The notes under the pieces were generated by a model. It did no database searches, was not told the DNA's origin, and was given only the letters and a program-made list of their open reading frames with translations. Positions 21,268-30,200 of a stretch of 64,000 nucleotides of DNA are shown here, one piece after another. Position 1 is the stretch's first letter, and every line of letters begins with the position of its first letter. Source of the DNA: Microglena sp. YARC (Eukaryota; Chlorophyta; Chlorophyceae; Chlamydomonadales; Chlamydomonadaceae); assembly GCA_022414725.1 (NCBI GenBank), contig CM039463.1, positions 86,257,711 to 86,321,710 on the forward strand, read 5' to 3'. Made by a program: the position numbers and the translations under genes.

Positions 21268-22298
21268 TAGTGCTGCTGCAACTAGTAGCACTCTGAGGGA
21301 CGGGTCTGCATGGCAAGAAGGGAGGCCCATGGACCTGCATGGGGTGAAGGGCGGTTTGTGGAGGCTGGGGGCTGCGCATGTGTGTGTGTGTGTGTGTGTG
21401 TGCGTGTAGTGCTGCTAGTTGCAGCGGCACTCTGAGGGACAGGTCTGCAGGGCAAGAAGGGCCGCCCATGGATATGCATGGGATGAAGGGCTGTTCGTGG
21501 AGGCTGGGGGCTGCGCATGCGTGTGTGTGTCTGTGTGTGTAGTGCTGCTGGTTGCAGCAGTATCTAAGGGACAGGTCTGCATGGCAAGAGGGGCGGCCCA
21601 TGGATCTGCATAAAGGGTGGTTCATGGAGGTTGGGGGCTGCGCACGGTTGCGGGTGTGGGTATGATACATGGAAGTATGGGGCTGTGTGGCAGAGCATGG
21701 CCGCTTATTGCAGTTTTGATATTTGTACAAGCACTCTGATGCATGGATCTGCATGTCATGAAGAGCTGGTTATGGACGATGGGGGCTCCGCATGTGTGTG
21801 TGTGCGTGGATGTGATTCATGGAGGGGTAGGGGAATTAGAGTTGTCTGGCATGGCATGGCCAAAATTAATTAATTGTAGCAACACTGCACCTTACGGCAG
21901 CCTGCACCTCTTCAGTTTGTACACCATTGTTTAAACATGTAGTTGTTGAACAGGTGTTCAACACCCTGAACACCTGTTTAACAACCTGAACAGGTGCAGG
22001 CTGCATGTAGAGTGCATGGCGAGGAGTGGGTTCCCACATGAAGATTGAATGATTCGTGCACGTTTGGGGCTGTCTGGCAGGGCAAGGCTGATAATTACAG
22101 TGCTGATTTCTGCAGCACCACAAGGTACAGATCTGCTTGGCAAGCCGGTGCCCACCTGAACAGAACTGCGCTTTCCGGATCCTGCTTGATGGCCTTGGAA
22201 TACAGAGCCGCTGCCTTCAGGTAGTTCTCCTTCCCGAATTCCGCGTTCGCCTCGGCCTTCAGGTCCTGGGCCTTCGCAGAGGGCTCCGATGACGACAT
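7670..22298 (-). CDS. TPR co-chaperone-like protein with novel C-terminal domain
   Basis: Exons (minus): 22298-22156, 20572-20428, 19389-19138, 17782-17689, 12904-12813, 10750-10653, 7763-7670; all GT-AG and in phase, 918 nt, 305 aa. Residues 10-115 form three tetratricopeptide repeats of the HOP/CHIP type. K14, N18, N49, K79 and R83 occur with exactly the spacing of the HOP TPR1 carboxylate clamp, so binding of an Hsp70/Hsp90 EEVD tail is predicted. A charged linker follows (KEKKAKPTEDPTKAS, PEAPPQEDLGSEK). The C-terminal half contains FIDYLRQQSTKLDAAAVFAV, KWGQEDGVFVQLDSK and WWIPLDEDGKPG, ending VMLRT. I do not recognise this domain. No transit peptide is obvious, so it is probably cytosolic. 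The gene is 94 percent intron, and almost every splice junction is copied in nearby arrays. The exon 4 acceptor (AAAAG) is weaker than usual but is supported by the array copies (GCACAG). Confidence 0.85.
8643..8866 (+). repeat. Dispersed repeat family B, copy 1
   Basis: About 205 bp shared with 62508-62714: CGTCGCAAGCGACGCGG (partly palindromic), GGCAACGATGGAGCTGACCG, CGGTCGGAC and a CCCCTTGAAGAAGGGGCT hairpin before CGCCAAAAATG. GC-rich, no coding signal. Confidence 0.8.
9482..9600 (-). repeat. Dispersed repeat family A, inverted
   Basis: From TAGCACAAACTCAGGGCCCC to CACGGTTGGGCAAGTCCCTT, diverging at its right end. Lies in TPR-gene intron 6. Confidence 0.75.
9622..9800 (+). repeat. Dispersed repeat family E, copy
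   Basis: Shares GGCCTCCTCCAGGGACA, a TAGCTTTA block and TAGCGATCG with copies at 10262-10390, 26715-27090 and (inverted) 46285-46480. Confidence 0.6.
10262..10390 (+). repeat. Dispersed repeat family E, copy
   Basis: TTTTTCAAATCTGAAAGTGG through GGCCTCCTCCAGGGACAGC to the TTTTTGTAGCTTTTGGGG block. It matches 26985-27090 and the complement of 46380-46480. Confidence 0.65.
10448..10647. mobile_element. hAT-like MITE, family F, at a splice donor
   Basis: A 200-bp AT-rich element starting TAGGGAACAGCAACTAATAT and ending TAGCCGACCCCTA. It is flanked by CTTACCTG (10440-10447) and CTTACCAG (10648-10655), an 8-bp target duplication with one mismatch. On the minus strand the right flank is CTG|GTAAG, the actual 5' splice site of TPR exon 6; the left flank is CAGGTAAG, a consensus donor. 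Intron 6 therefore begins inside the target duplication. Confidence 0.75.
10893..10965. repeat. Acceptor-edge copy of TPR exon 6
   Basis: The first part of exon 6 (10750 downward) is repeated here with CCCCACTTCCATGATGACTT and CAGGTCTG, followed by the disrupted acceptor. One decoy copy. Confidence 0.8.
10969..11072. mobile_element. hAT-like MITE, family C, short copy
   Basis: A 104-bp element, TAGGGACCGGCAAATCGTAA to ATTGCCGCTCCCTA, rich in GATATCATATG palindromes. The 8-bp flanks are AATATTTT and CATATTTT (7/8). It is inserted in the decoy acceptor copy of exon 6. Confidence 0.75.
11150..11325. repeat. GGGGTAGGGTA tandem repeat
   Basis: G-rich repeat of TAGGG/TAGGGG units with embedded poly-G, in TPR intron 5. 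It is potentially G-quadruplex forming. Although telomere-like, it is irregular and lies between exons of a gene. Confidence 0.85.
11499..11683. mobile_element. hAT-like MITE, family F, copy 2
   Basis: CAGGGACAGGCAACTAATAT to TTAGCCTTTCCCAA. It shares the GTGTTTGAAAAACT and GACGGCTCGTC blocks with the copy at 10448. The flanks TGTATGTG/TATATGTG match 7/8. Confidence 0.65.
11925..12850. repeat. Donor-edge array, TPR exon 5
   Basis: Six decoys of the exon 5 end plus donor (plus strand TGAGGAGTGGCAATGCTTGG; minus CCACTCCTCAG|GTATAG). They sit near 11936, 12069, 12206, 12382, 12535 and 12657, 120-180 bp apart. They are separated by CCCTCC-rich sequence and end at the real junction at 12813. Confidence 0.85.
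13132..14150. mobile_element. 1.0-kb element with perfect 30-bp inverted ends
   Basis: Ends at 13132-13161 and 14121-14150 are perfect inverted copies (ATACCGTACTGCTCTCAAAA...). If the terminal AT/TA is excluded the flanks fit a TA target duplication, as in Tc1/mariner-like elements. It encloses a decayed coding fragment on the minus strand. It lies in TPR intron 4. Confidence 0.8.
13546..13877 (-). pseudogene. Decayed coding fragment inside the TIR element
   Basis: The minus frame reads as a protein-like sequence of about 110 residues (EAKDHVGFFDRVEPGQIIVT..., TKRAVNFILTLGYLLDGSEL, KYVTWEPFHKLLAIERH). There is one internal TGA at 13767-13765 and a terminal TGA at 13548-13546, and two stops sit just upstream. 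I do not recognise the family; it may be a transposase remnant or a captured gene piece. Not a functional gene as it stands. Confidence 0.45.
14265..15060. repeat. AT-rich tandem repeats
   Basis: Two arrays in TPR intron 4. One has about 60-bp units with TATTAAATATAGCACTTTAT and ACATTCTACTTAG (14270-14490). The other has about 50-bp units with TATACCTTCCACTAAGCATT and AAAATATAAAACAC (14800-15050). No coding signal. Confidence 0.9.
15325..15665. repeat. Tandem GTCTCAGGAGTGTCAAAGGC repeats
   Basis: Four copies of a block, TCTCAGGAGTGTCAAAGGCC then CCTACTCATCTATG, separated by CA and CCACCA tracts (about 15330, 15447, 15510, 15637). It resembles a junction-edge array but I could not tie it to an exon. 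Confidence 0.7.
15725..17000. repeat. TTTAG-type satellite, interrupted by a transposon
   Basis: TTTAGTTTAG-rich repeat at 15725-15833 and 16731-17000, with higher-order units CTCCTCTAGTTTAGTTTAGA. The interruption is the 897-bp element at 15834-16730. Confidence 0.85.
15834..16730. mobile_element. 897-bp hAT-like element
   Basis: Begins TGAGGGGGGGGCAAGAATA and ends CTTGCCCCCCCCCTCG (imperfect inverted ends). It is flanked by a perfect 8-bp target duplication AGTCTACT at 15826-15833 and 16731-16738. The interior has a GC-rich stretch (16300-16590) open in two plus frames, not recognised, plus poly-C/poly-G tracts. Confidence 0.75.
17000..17330. repeat. TTTTG-rich tandem repeat
   Basis: Degenerate units TTTTGTTTTGTTCCG and ATCTG, about 30 bp each, in TPR intron 4. 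Confidence 0.9.
17455..17510. repeat. Donor-edge copy of TPR exon 4
   Basis: The block GGAAGGAAGTGGACCATTGG with the adjacent donor-side sequence at 17470-17506 duplicates 17680-17711. In the copy the donor reads CCAG|ATGCGG, so GT is lost. Confidence 0.75.
17800..18540. repeat. Acceptor-edge array, TPR exon 4
   Basis: Seven copies (near 17839, 17933, 18028, 18115, 18231, 18364 and 18487) of a roughly 95-bp unit containing GCAGGTGGCAACCTGTGCGA. On the minus strand this is CGCACAG|GTTGCCACCTGC, matching the real exon start GTGGCTACCTTCTGC. The AG is intact in all the copies with CCTGT. Confidence 0.85.
18690..19018. repeat. Donor-edge array, TPR exon 3
   Basis: Three copies of the last 60-70 bases of exon 3 plus donor (about 18697-18770, 18838-18893 and 18961-19018) precede the genuine end at 19138. 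Two of them keep both an upstream pyrimidine-AG and a GT, framing a 21-base in-phase unit. Confidence 0.85.
19500..19860. repeat. Acceptor-edge array, TPR exon 3
   Basis: Six copies of a roughly 61-bp unit with CCTTCTGGTAAACTTCAAGT and GCCTGTGGTTCAGGG. On the minus strand this is CCACAG|GCACTTGAAGTTTACC, the start of exon 3 (GCACTTAAAGTTTACC). Confidence 0.9.
20640..20940. repeat. Acceptor-edge copies of TPR exon 2
   Basis: Two diverged copies (20670-20760 and 20840-20925) of the first 70-80 bases of exon 2, still readable as NRTAALLKFKKVGKALEDTE and NPSAARLKLKKLSKSLEDAE. They look like duplicated TPR coding sequence but lie in intron 1. Confidence 0.85.
20985..21870. repeat. Intron 1 array with GT/G-run microsatellites
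   Basis: About eight units of roughly 110 bp containing GCACTCTGAGGGACAGGTCT and GCATGGCAAGAAGG. They are related to the sequence next to the exon 1 donor (22115-22150, GTACAGATCTGCTTGGCAAG). Each is interrupted by a GT microsatellite. Confidence 0.85.
21897..22004. repeat. Nested inverted repeat
   Basis: Inner arms 21942-21960 and 21967-21985 (GTTGTTGAACAGGTGTTCA, one mismatch, loop ACACCC). Outer arms 21897-21915 and 21986-22004 (GCAGCCTGCACCTCTTCAG, one mismatch). A 26-base bulge lies on the left side only. Confidence 0.85.
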
Positions 22299-22920
22299 CG
22301 GAACTATTGATCTATGGGATGTCGCTCGGTCGACGGAGTTGAGCTCAATTGATGGATGGAGCTAGATCGACGGATGGAACTCGGTATATGAAAGGCAGTC
22401 AGGCAGTCAAGCAATTAAGCAGCCAGACAGATAATTATTAACCAGGCTTGGCTCAAGGATCAGGGAAGGAAGGAACGCAGACCAAAGTCGGAGAGGCTCG
22501 GTGTATGGATGGAGGATCGAGGTGTGTGGTGTGGTGGTTTCCGGCAAGCAGCAGAAAACGTTTTAGCTGAGCCAATTTTTCAGATCACGGGAGGAAGGTT
22601 GGATCTCGCCTTAGTACGTTCGAAGTTCTGACGGATCGGTACCGGAAAGCCAGTTGGTGGTACCGATGGCGATGGGTGATGGGGGTGGGGTCGGGTGGGG
22701 TCGGGTGGGGTGGGGGTGGGGGTAGGGGGCCCGGGGGCGGGCTCATGGGCCTGTCACGAATGCGTGCGGGTAACAAAAATACACGAATTCGTCTACCTCA
22801 AGTCTGCTACAAACCGAGACATTTCTTGAACTTCGCTCCGCTGCTTAACGTCGAAGCTTCATACCAAGTTGTTGATTGAGAAACGTGTTGAAAGCCTATT
22901 CTCGCGGGTTACTCAACACC
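22299..22920. promoter_or_regulatory. Divergent promoter region, TPR and PP2-A10-like genes
   Basis: 622 bp between two divergent start codons. It contains a G-rich GGTCGGGTGGGG repeat (22679-22735), potentially quadruplex-forming. No clear TATA box. Shared promoter use is inferred from position only. Confidence 0.5.
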
Positions 22921-25900
22921 ATGGGCTCGGACCCGGTTAGTCTACCCGGGGTTTCGTTCATTATCACGAACCGCAACGCAGTGTTCGGCACGCTTGCAGC
23001 CACTGCTGCGACCTATTTCGCCTACAAAGCCTACCATTCCGAGACAGCCTCGCTGCTGCGGAAAATAAATGTGATCGCCTCAAACTACGCCGATGCCATG
23101 GTGAAAGCTAGCAGCGCCACTTCCCTGCTCGCCTCTGACCTTAATGCCTACCTTAAGAGCAACGGAGATGATTTACCTGCCAGCGTGAAGCAAGCCTGCA
23201 AGTTGCTCCAGTCTGCGGAGGTACAAGAATCCCTGGGCGGAACAGTAAGCACCGTGGTTCAGTCAGCTGTGAAAGCCAGCAGCCGTCCTGCTGCTGAAGA
23301 GGGGGGGTCTGGTGTGAATGGGCCCACACAATTGGACAAGATCCTGGAGGTGGCGTTCGGGGACCCCTGCCAGAAGCTGGTGGCCATGGTGGTGAAGACA
23401 GCAGTTGACAGCGGTACAGGGACGTATTGCGATTACATGGAGCGAATTGCTAGAAACCCTCCCCCACCAGGACCAGTGAATCCAGCCACCAGCCCTGCTG
23501 CTATACTGTCTCTGGTGGCAAGTGAGGAAGGAGAGAAGGTGGGTGAGGGTGGTCGAGGGTGAGGGTAGACAACCCCATGCATGTCTAGGGAAAGGCTAAG
23601 CTAGTTAATATTAGTGAATGAATAATATAAGTGAACCTTAGTTAATATTATAATGATCAGCCGTCTCACCAGAATTTTGGAATAATTTGAAAAACTAATA
23701 TTATTGTGACACTCTTATAATATTAGTTTTTCAAACACAAATTTTAGTTGCCATTCCCCATGCATTCGTGTGTGTGTTGCAGTCAAAGGGTTAGCCAGCT
23801 AGACTAGAGGGATTTGCCCAACCAAAAATATGCACATGGGTATCTTAAACCTAACCTTGTCACCTTGTCACTATGTGCATGCACGTCACACCAACCCACT
23901 TGCGTGTCCATGCACATGTGCGTGTGCATGTGTGTATGCATATTTGAACTTGGTTACATAGCTTTAGCCAGTAATTTAGCTGCTCGTATGCATGTGCGTG
24001 TGCATGTGCATGTTCAAGTAGGAGTGCATCCGTGTGTGCAAGTACTAGTGCATATATATGCATGTATATGCACCTCACACCAACCCACTTGCCTGCCCAT
24101 GTGCGTTTGCATTTGCGCATGCATGTGCATGTGCATTTGCGTGTCCAAGTGCATGTGTGTGTGCATATGCATGTATATGCACCTCATCACACCTACCCAT
24201 GCGCATGTGCGAGGTCCTTTCCGGCATGTCTACCATAGTTTATATTTTCAGCTACGAGCTGCAGGTTTTAGGCAGCTCCTTGGGCTCTCTCTTCATCCAA
24301 ACTTGAAGTAACCTAGGCACCTGGGAGCTGAGATCGTCAGCTTTCCAGAGCTCCTGGAATCTTTGGGGTGACCCATAGGCAGTCTCAGAGAGCTGCCTAG
24401 AAGCTTGTGCTGGTAGCCGAAAAGAAAAACAGTGATGTCTACTTTAGCACCTGTTCCAGCAGTGTGTTTGTAATCATACCTTTGCATGAACGTCAACGTG
24501 TGACAATGACATTTATTGTCGCACAAGTGTGAAGGCATCTGCATCACTTTCACAAATTGTTCCATAGATCCCTTGACTTTTTCACCTGCCCACTGCCTCC
24601 CCCCTTCACCCCCCCTCACCTCACCTCCCCCCCCCTGCCCCTGTCCCCTGCCCCTGTCCCCTCCCCTCCTCACATCCAACTGCCCCCCCCCCCCACCCCC
24701 CCCCCCTCCCACGTCTCCCTTTTCTTGCAGCTGCTCTCATTCACACTGAAAACCTTGATCGAGACTGGCATCGTGAGCTATGTGGATGCGTATAAGGGCT
24801 ACAACATGTACGAGGACGTAGTGGCTAGTATCAGTACCCAAGACAACCGCGACGCCATCACTGACCTTGTGACCCGCATTACGGGCTCCTTCGTTAAGGA
24901 GGCTGCGGGAGCCTACCAGAGCGTTTCAGCAGCAGCAGCAGCAGCAACAGCAGGTAGAGGGGAGAGTGGGAAGGTGGGGTGGGGGCTGGGGGGTGTCTGG
25001 AGTTGTGGATAGGCAGGGTAGTGGTGGTGGTGGGGGGGGGGGGGGGATCCTAATCAGAACCCAAGACAACCATGACACCATCACTGACCTTGTAACCCGC
25101 ATTACCGGATCCTTCGTTAAGGAGGCTGCGGAAGCCTACCAGAGCATTTCGGCAGCAACAGCGCAGCAGCAGCAGGTAGAGGGGAGAGTGGGAGGGGGGT
25201 GGGGGATAGGCAGGGCGGGGGTGGGGAAAGTGGGAGGGTGAGGGGGGGGGGGATAGGTAGGGGGGGGGGGGGTAGGGTTGTGGATAGGTAGGGGGGGGGG
25301 GGGGGGGGGGGATCCTAATCATTAACCAAGATAAACGCGGTGCCATGACTAACTTGGCATTACTGGCTCCTTTGTTAAGGGGGCTGCTAGTAGTGGGGAA
25401 AGTGGGAGGGGTTGGGTCAGGGGGTAGCTGGTGGATTGGGGGGGGGGGGGGGGGTAGGGGGAAGGGTTGGGTCAGGGGTAGCTGGTGGATTGGGGGGGTA
25501 GGGAAGGAGTTGGGTCAGGGGGTAGCTGGTGGATTGGGGGGGGTAGGGGGAGGGGTTGGGTCAGGGGGTAGCTGGTGGATTGGGGGGGGTAGGGGAGGGG
25601 TTGGGTCAGGGGGTAGCTGGTGGATTGTGGGGTAGGGGGGAGGGGTTGGGTCAGGGGGTAGCTGGTGGATTGTGGGGGGTAGGGGGGAGGGGTTGGGTCA
25701 GGGGTAGCTGGTGGATTGGGGGGGGTAGGGGGAGGGGTTGGGTCAGGGGGTAGCTGGTGGATTGGGGGGGTAGGGGGAAGGGGTTGGGTCAGGGGTAGCT
25801 GGTGGATTGTGGGGGGTAGGGGGGAGGGTTGGGTCAGGGGGTAGCTGGTGGATTGGGGGGGGTAGGGGGAAGGGGTTGGGTCAGGGGTAGCTGGTGGACT

Positions 25901-26240
25901 GGGGGGGTAGGGGGGAGGGGTTGGGTCAGGGGGTAGCTGGTGGATTGGGGGGGGTAGGGGGAGGGGTTGGGTCAGGGGGTAGCTGGTGGATTGGGGGGGG
26001 TAGGGGGAAGGGGTTGGGTCAGGGGTAGCTGGTGGATTGGGGGGGTAGGGGGAAGGGGTTGGGTCGGGGGGTAGCTGGTGGATTGGGGGGGGTAGGGGAA
26101 GGGTTGGGTCAGGGGTAGCTGGTGGATTAGGGGGGTAGGGGGGAGGGGTTGGGTCAGGTTAGGGGGGGGAGTGGTGGTGGTGGTGTGTGTGTGGGGGGGG
26201 GATCCTTCATTCGGGAGGCTGCGGGAGCTTACCCGAGTGT

Positions 26241-26274
<34 letters not shown>

Positions 26275-28374
26275 GGTAGGGGGGAAGTGAGAGGGGCGGG
26301 TCAGGTCGGGGGGGAGCTGATGGAGAGGGGGGGGAAGTAGGGTGTGTGCGGGGGGCTCCTTCGTTCGGGAGGCTGCGGGAGCTTACCTGAGTGCATCATC
26401 ATCATCAGCAGCAGCAGCAACAGGAGGTTGGGGGAAAGTGGGAGGTGGGGGCTGTGGTGGTGGTGGGGCTGGGGGGAAGGGGGTGGGAGGGGGAGGGGAG
26501 GGAGGAGGGGAAGCTCTGAGTAGCAGCAGGAAAGGGTTGTTGCCACCAGAAAAGTGAAAACAGTGCTATAAAACCTGGGAAAAACCGGAGCTTTTTTGCG
26601 GGTTTTTTTATGTTTTGCAGTTATTAGTAGCAGCAGGAATGGGTTCGTGAATGCCATCATTGCTATGGTGTACCGCATAACAAGCCGTGACAGCGGAACA
26701 TAGTCTACCAATGTGGCCACTTAGAGGGGAAACAAACTTTATTTATGTAATTGGATAGCGATAATTTGGGTCAAAACGGGGTCTAAAGTAGCGATCGCTA
26801 TGTATAGCAGAAAAACAAATCCCTGTTAGACATCTGAACAGTTGTCAAGCTGCCAACCAATGCCTTCGAAGAACGGGAAGGGGTGAGCAGCTGAGCTGAA
26901 TAATAATGAAAAAAACTGAAGGCAACCCCACAAACACCACCATAGCGGAACATAGTCTACCAATGTGGCTATATTAGATCAGGGATTTGTTTTTAAATCT
27001 AAAAGTGGGTTATTCAAGTTTTATGCTTTTAGACCGTCTCCAGGGAGGTCCATTTTACAGCTTGTTATAGCTTTTTAGGGCATTTGGGGCCCACTCACCC
27101 ACCCACCTTCCCACCCACCTTCCCACCCACCCATCCACTCACCCACCCACTCACCCATCCACCCACCCACCCACCAACCCACCTTCCCACTCACCCCCCC
27201 ACCCAGCTTCCCACCCACCTTGCCACCCACCCACCCACCCACCCACCCACCCACCTTCCCACCCAGCTTCCCACCCACCTTCCCACCCAGCTTCCCACCC
27301 ACCCACCCATCTACTCACCCACCCATCCACTCACCCACCCCCCCACTCACCCACTCACCCATCCACCCATCCACCTTCCCACTCACCCATCTACCCACAT
27401 TCCCACCCACATTCCCCCGCACTCGCCCATCCACTCACCCACCCACATTCCCATTCACCCACCCACTCACTCACCCACCCACCTTCCACTCACCCTCTCC
27501 CGATCTCACTCCCTGCAGCCACCACACCCACCTTCCCACCCACCCACTCACTCACCCACCCCCCTTCCCACCCATCCACTCACCCACCCACCCACTCACC
27601 CACTCACCCATCCACCCACCTTCCCACCCACATTCCCACCCACTCACCCATCCACTCACCCACCACCTTCCCACTCACAAATTCACCCACCCACCCACCC
27701 ACTCACCCACCCACCTTCCCACCCACCCACCTTCTCACCCACCCACCTTCCCACCCACCCACTCCCAATCTCACTCCCTGCAGCCACCCACCCACCCACC
27801 CACCCACCTTCTCACCCACCCACCTTCCCACCCACCCACTCCCAATCTCACTCCCTGCAGCCACCCACCCACCTACTCACCCACCCACCTTCCCACCCAC
27901 CCACTCCCAATCTCACTCCCTGCAGGAAGCCTACCTGCCCCAGACTCAGTGTCTTCAAAACACGGGAAGGGGGGAGCAGCAACCCCACCCCCATCCCACA
28001 ACCTTCCCATACACCCACCCACCCACCCACCACCCTTGCTCCTTGCAGCCAGCCTACCTGCCCCAGACTCAGTGTCTTCAAAAAATGGGAAGGGGGGAGC
28101 AGCCCCCCCTGAATGGTTGCACGGCGTCGTGAGCGTCATTAAGGAGAAGGACGTGAGAGCTCTCGCAGTAGATGTTGTCGGCTCGGCGTCACGCGAGGTC
28201 GTAAGGGGAACGCTCGAGACTCTCATCTACGGACGAGAGAGCAGTCGACCGTACAAAGAGGGGCTTAGGTCGACGGGGAGTTTGGGGGAGTCGCATTTCT
28301 ATGCGCTCATCACCATTTGCATCGCCCTTTTCATGTTCTCGATGGCTCCACACGCATTGTCCCTGACTGGATAG
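22921..28374 (+). CDS. PHLOEM PROTEIN 2-LIKE A10-type membrane protein
   Basis: Exons 22921-23538, 24731-24953, 28049-28374; GT-AG, in phase, 1167 nt, 388 aa. The first ATG (ATGGGCTCGGACCCG) is used; upstream in-frame codons are not ATG. An N-terminal hydrophobic segment (AVFGTLAATAATYFAYKAYH) is followed by a pattern I recall from plant PP2-A10-like proteins: a helical N-terminal domain (LNAYLKSNGDDLPASVKQ), a middle SFTLKTLIETGIVSYVDAYK block and DNRDAITDLVTRITGSFVKE. The C-terminus has a predicted transmembrane helix (FYALITICIALFMFSMA). The biochemical role of this family is not established; the two hydrophobic segments suggest a membrane location. Exon 2 ends in a poly-Ala stretch from a GCA repeat directly at the donor, so donor slippage is possible. 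Both introns contain junction-edge arrays. Confidence 0.72.
23586..23760. mobile_element. MITE, family F, copy 3 (inverted)
   Basis: TAGGGAAAGGCTAAGCTAGT to GTTGCCATTCCCCA. It shares the GATCAGCCGTCTCACCAGAA and TTTTTCAAACAC blocks with 10448-10647 in opposite orientation. The flanks TGCATGTC/TGCATTCG are only partly alike. Confidence 0.65.
24234..24434. mobile_element. hAT-like MITE, family D, copy 2
   Basis: A 201-bp element with CATAGTTTATATTTTCAGC...and the complementary end ...GAAAAGAAAAACAGTG. It has a perfect 8-bp target duplication ATGTCTAC at 24226-24233 and 24435-24442, in intron 1 of the PP2-A10-like gene. Confidence 0.85.
25045..26440. repeat. Donor-edge copies of PP2-A10-like exon 2
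   Basis: Four copies of the exon 2 3' part (25060-25172, 25310-25385 partial, 26195-26276 and 26355-26425). The best one reads through ITDLVTRITGSFVKEAAEAY and retains the GCAGCAGCAG|GTAGAGG donor. Two blocks flank the 46-bp minisatellite. Confidence 0.85.
25386..26165. repeat. 46-bp minisatellite
   Basis: About 16 units of GTTGGGTCAGGGGGTAGCTG followed by GTGGATTGGGGGGGTAGGGG. G-rich, highly homogeneous, inside intron 2. Open frames in it (GGVGSGGSWWIGG) are repeat artefacts. Confidence 0.95.
26715..27090 (+). repeat. Dispersed repeat family E, two blocks
   Basis: Blocks 26715-26830 (TAGCGATCGCTATG) and 26985-27090 (TCTCCAGGGAGG, TTATAGCTTTTTAGGGCATT) match copies at 9622-9800, 10262-10390 and 46285-46480. 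Confidence 0.6.
27090..28048. repeat. CACC-rich array with acceptor-edge copies of exon 3
   Basis: (CCCACCCA)n sequence containing repeated CACTCCCTGCAG acceptors near 27510, 27770, 27850 and 27915. One copy (27925-27985) carries the first 60 exon bases (GCCTACCTGCCCCAGACTCA...). The real acceptor is at 28048. Confidence 0.85.
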
Positions 28375-28424
28375 GTGTATTTTTATGTCCATGTATGTAT
28401 ATATGTAGGTATGTCACAGTACCA

Positions 28425-28432
28425 TGGATATA

Positions 28433-28499
<67 letters not shown>

Positions 28500-28620
28500 G
28501 CATACCATGGATTTGGTATGTAGGTAGGTAGGTAGGTGTATTACAGTACCATGGATATAGTAGATATATATGTGCATACCATAGATTTGGTAGGTAGGTA
28601 GGTAGGTAGTTGTGTTACAG
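28425..28620. repeat. TA microsatellite within GTACCATGG repeat
   Basis: About 55 bases of (TA)n at 28434-28490. The flanking unit CAGTACCATGGATATAGTA / ACCATGGATTTGGTA plus GTAG repeats recurs twice more. Confidence 0.9.
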
Positions 28621-28971
28621 TACCATGGGCAGCAGACGTCTTAGGAAAGGTCTTAATCAACAGGAGCACCTCAGGAACCACTCGTCTTTGTTAGGCTCGC
28701 TTTCCACTGCTCAGCGTGTGTTGGTTTGCCTATTCAAATGTATGTTGCAGTATAGCAGACAACTAGGCGAGGTCGTATCAACCCGAGCACCTCAGGGACC
28801 ACTCATCTGTGGTAGGCTCGCTTTCCACTGCTCACCGTGTATTGTTCTGCCTATTCAAATGTGCGTTACAGTGGTAAGGGTGGGAGTGGGTTGGTGAGAG
28901 GGAAGGTGGGTGGGAAGCTGTGTTAGGCTCATGATGCACTTCTCGCCCTGTTCTGTTCTGCCTATTCAAAT

Positions 28972-29036
28972 GTATGTTACAGTGCAGGGGTAGCCAAATA
29001 GGCTGAAGGGACTTTCCCAACCTGAGACAGTCCAGA
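28972..29036 (+). repeat. Dispersed repeat family A, left half
   Basis: GTTACAGTGCAGGGGTAGCC through GGGACTTTCCCAACCTGAGA. Confidence 0.7.
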
Positions 29037-29266
29037 TCCTTGTACATGTGTGATCACTGTATGTAGGTTGTTACCGCCCTCAATGTGGCAGAGATCCCAC
29101 TGTTACACTGGTTACACCGGAGGTGCCGATTATACTAAGGTTTCGGCATCTACCAAGGCCTTCAAACCACTCCAATCGACCAAGGCCTTCAGCCCATGCC
29201 ACCTGCGCATGAATCTGCTACATGGGCCGGTCACCATAAATTGACACGGGCGGTCAGGTTGTTTGC

Positions 29267-29397
29267 AGTCCAGGGGTAGGCCAAATAGGCTAAAGAGACT
29301 TGCCCAACTGTGACAGGAGACGCTAAATCGAAAAAGCACTGATGAACCCCCCAAAGCATGTTTTACCGATGAGGGCCCTTAGTTTGTGCTACAGTGG
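29267..29397 (+). repeat. Dispersed repeat family A, full copy
   Basis: From GCAGTCCAGGGGTAGGCCAA to AGGGCCCTTAGTTTGTGCTA. Confidence 0.85.
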
Positions 29398-29547
29398 AAA
29401 TTTGATTATAAGATACTAATGGTACTTGTGTGTAACTGTACGAAGCGTAGACAGGTTGCAGGCAAGTTGTGTGCATGTACTTGTTCGTTTGTTAATGTAT
29501 GCCAGTGTGTGTTATGTACGTGTTTGTGTGTTAGTGTATTTGTCTAT

Positions 29548-29595
29548 GTTGCAGTCCAGGGGTAGTAAGACAGGCTACGTGGACTTGCTGGACCT
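29548..29595 (+). repeat. Dispersed repeat family A, fragment
   Basis: TTGCAGTCCAGGGGTAGTAA and a diverged GGACTTGC block. Confidence 0.55.
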
Positions 29596-29796
29596 CAACC
29601 AATTGAAATTGATCCAGTGTATCAGGAAGTTCTGATGAGAAGCACACATACATGCAGGTATATGTAGCTACTTGGCCACATGCAGCTATTTGGCTGCATG
29701 TAGCTACTTAGCTACATAGGCCTGTGCAATTGCATCCTGTTCTTTATTGTAACATTTTCATGTCGTCCCGCTGTTTTCTCCTATATATATGTATGT

Positions 29797-29850
29797 TACA
29801 GTCCAGGGGCAGCCAGTTAGGCTGAAGGGACTTGCCCAACCTAGCATGAG
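29797..29850 (+). repeat. Dispersed repeat family A, fragment
   Basis: GTTACAGTCCAGGGGCAGCC to GGGACTTGCCCAACC. Confidence 0.65.
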
Positions 29851-30053
29851 CATACGGTATTGGTTGTGCATGGTATTGCTTGTCGCATGAACTGAGGTTA
29901 GCGGCAAAATTGTTGGTCGGAGCCATGTAACCTAGTTCAAGTGCAAGTATTGGTTGTGACGATGCAGATGAAGACCGTGACACGGTTTTGGGTTGGAGTT
30001 TGAACTATCGCATGTATTATTTTATTGTGGAGAGAGTTAAATTCCGGTATCCC

Positions 30054-30200
30054 CATAGCACGAACTCCGCCCCCCCGTGGCCCTGTCGTAGACAATTTGT
30101 TGGGGCTCAGTTCACAAGTGCTTGCTTCTTGAACTGCCTTTCCTATTCTTGAGGTTGGGCAGGTCTTGTCAGCCTATTCGGCTATCCTTGGATTGTAAAA
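30054..30200 (-). repeat. Dispersed repeat family A, inverted
   Basis: From ATAGCACGAACTCCGCCCCC to CTATCCTTGGATTGTA. Confidence 0.75.

Noticed and set aside
20928..21409. Cys/Val-rich ORFs on both strands
   Set aside because: GT/CA microsatellites within the TPR intron 1 array.
27084..28374. Long plus ORFs rich in Pro/Thr/His
   Set aside because: Products of CCCACCCA repeats. Only the last part from 28049, the real exon 3, is coding.
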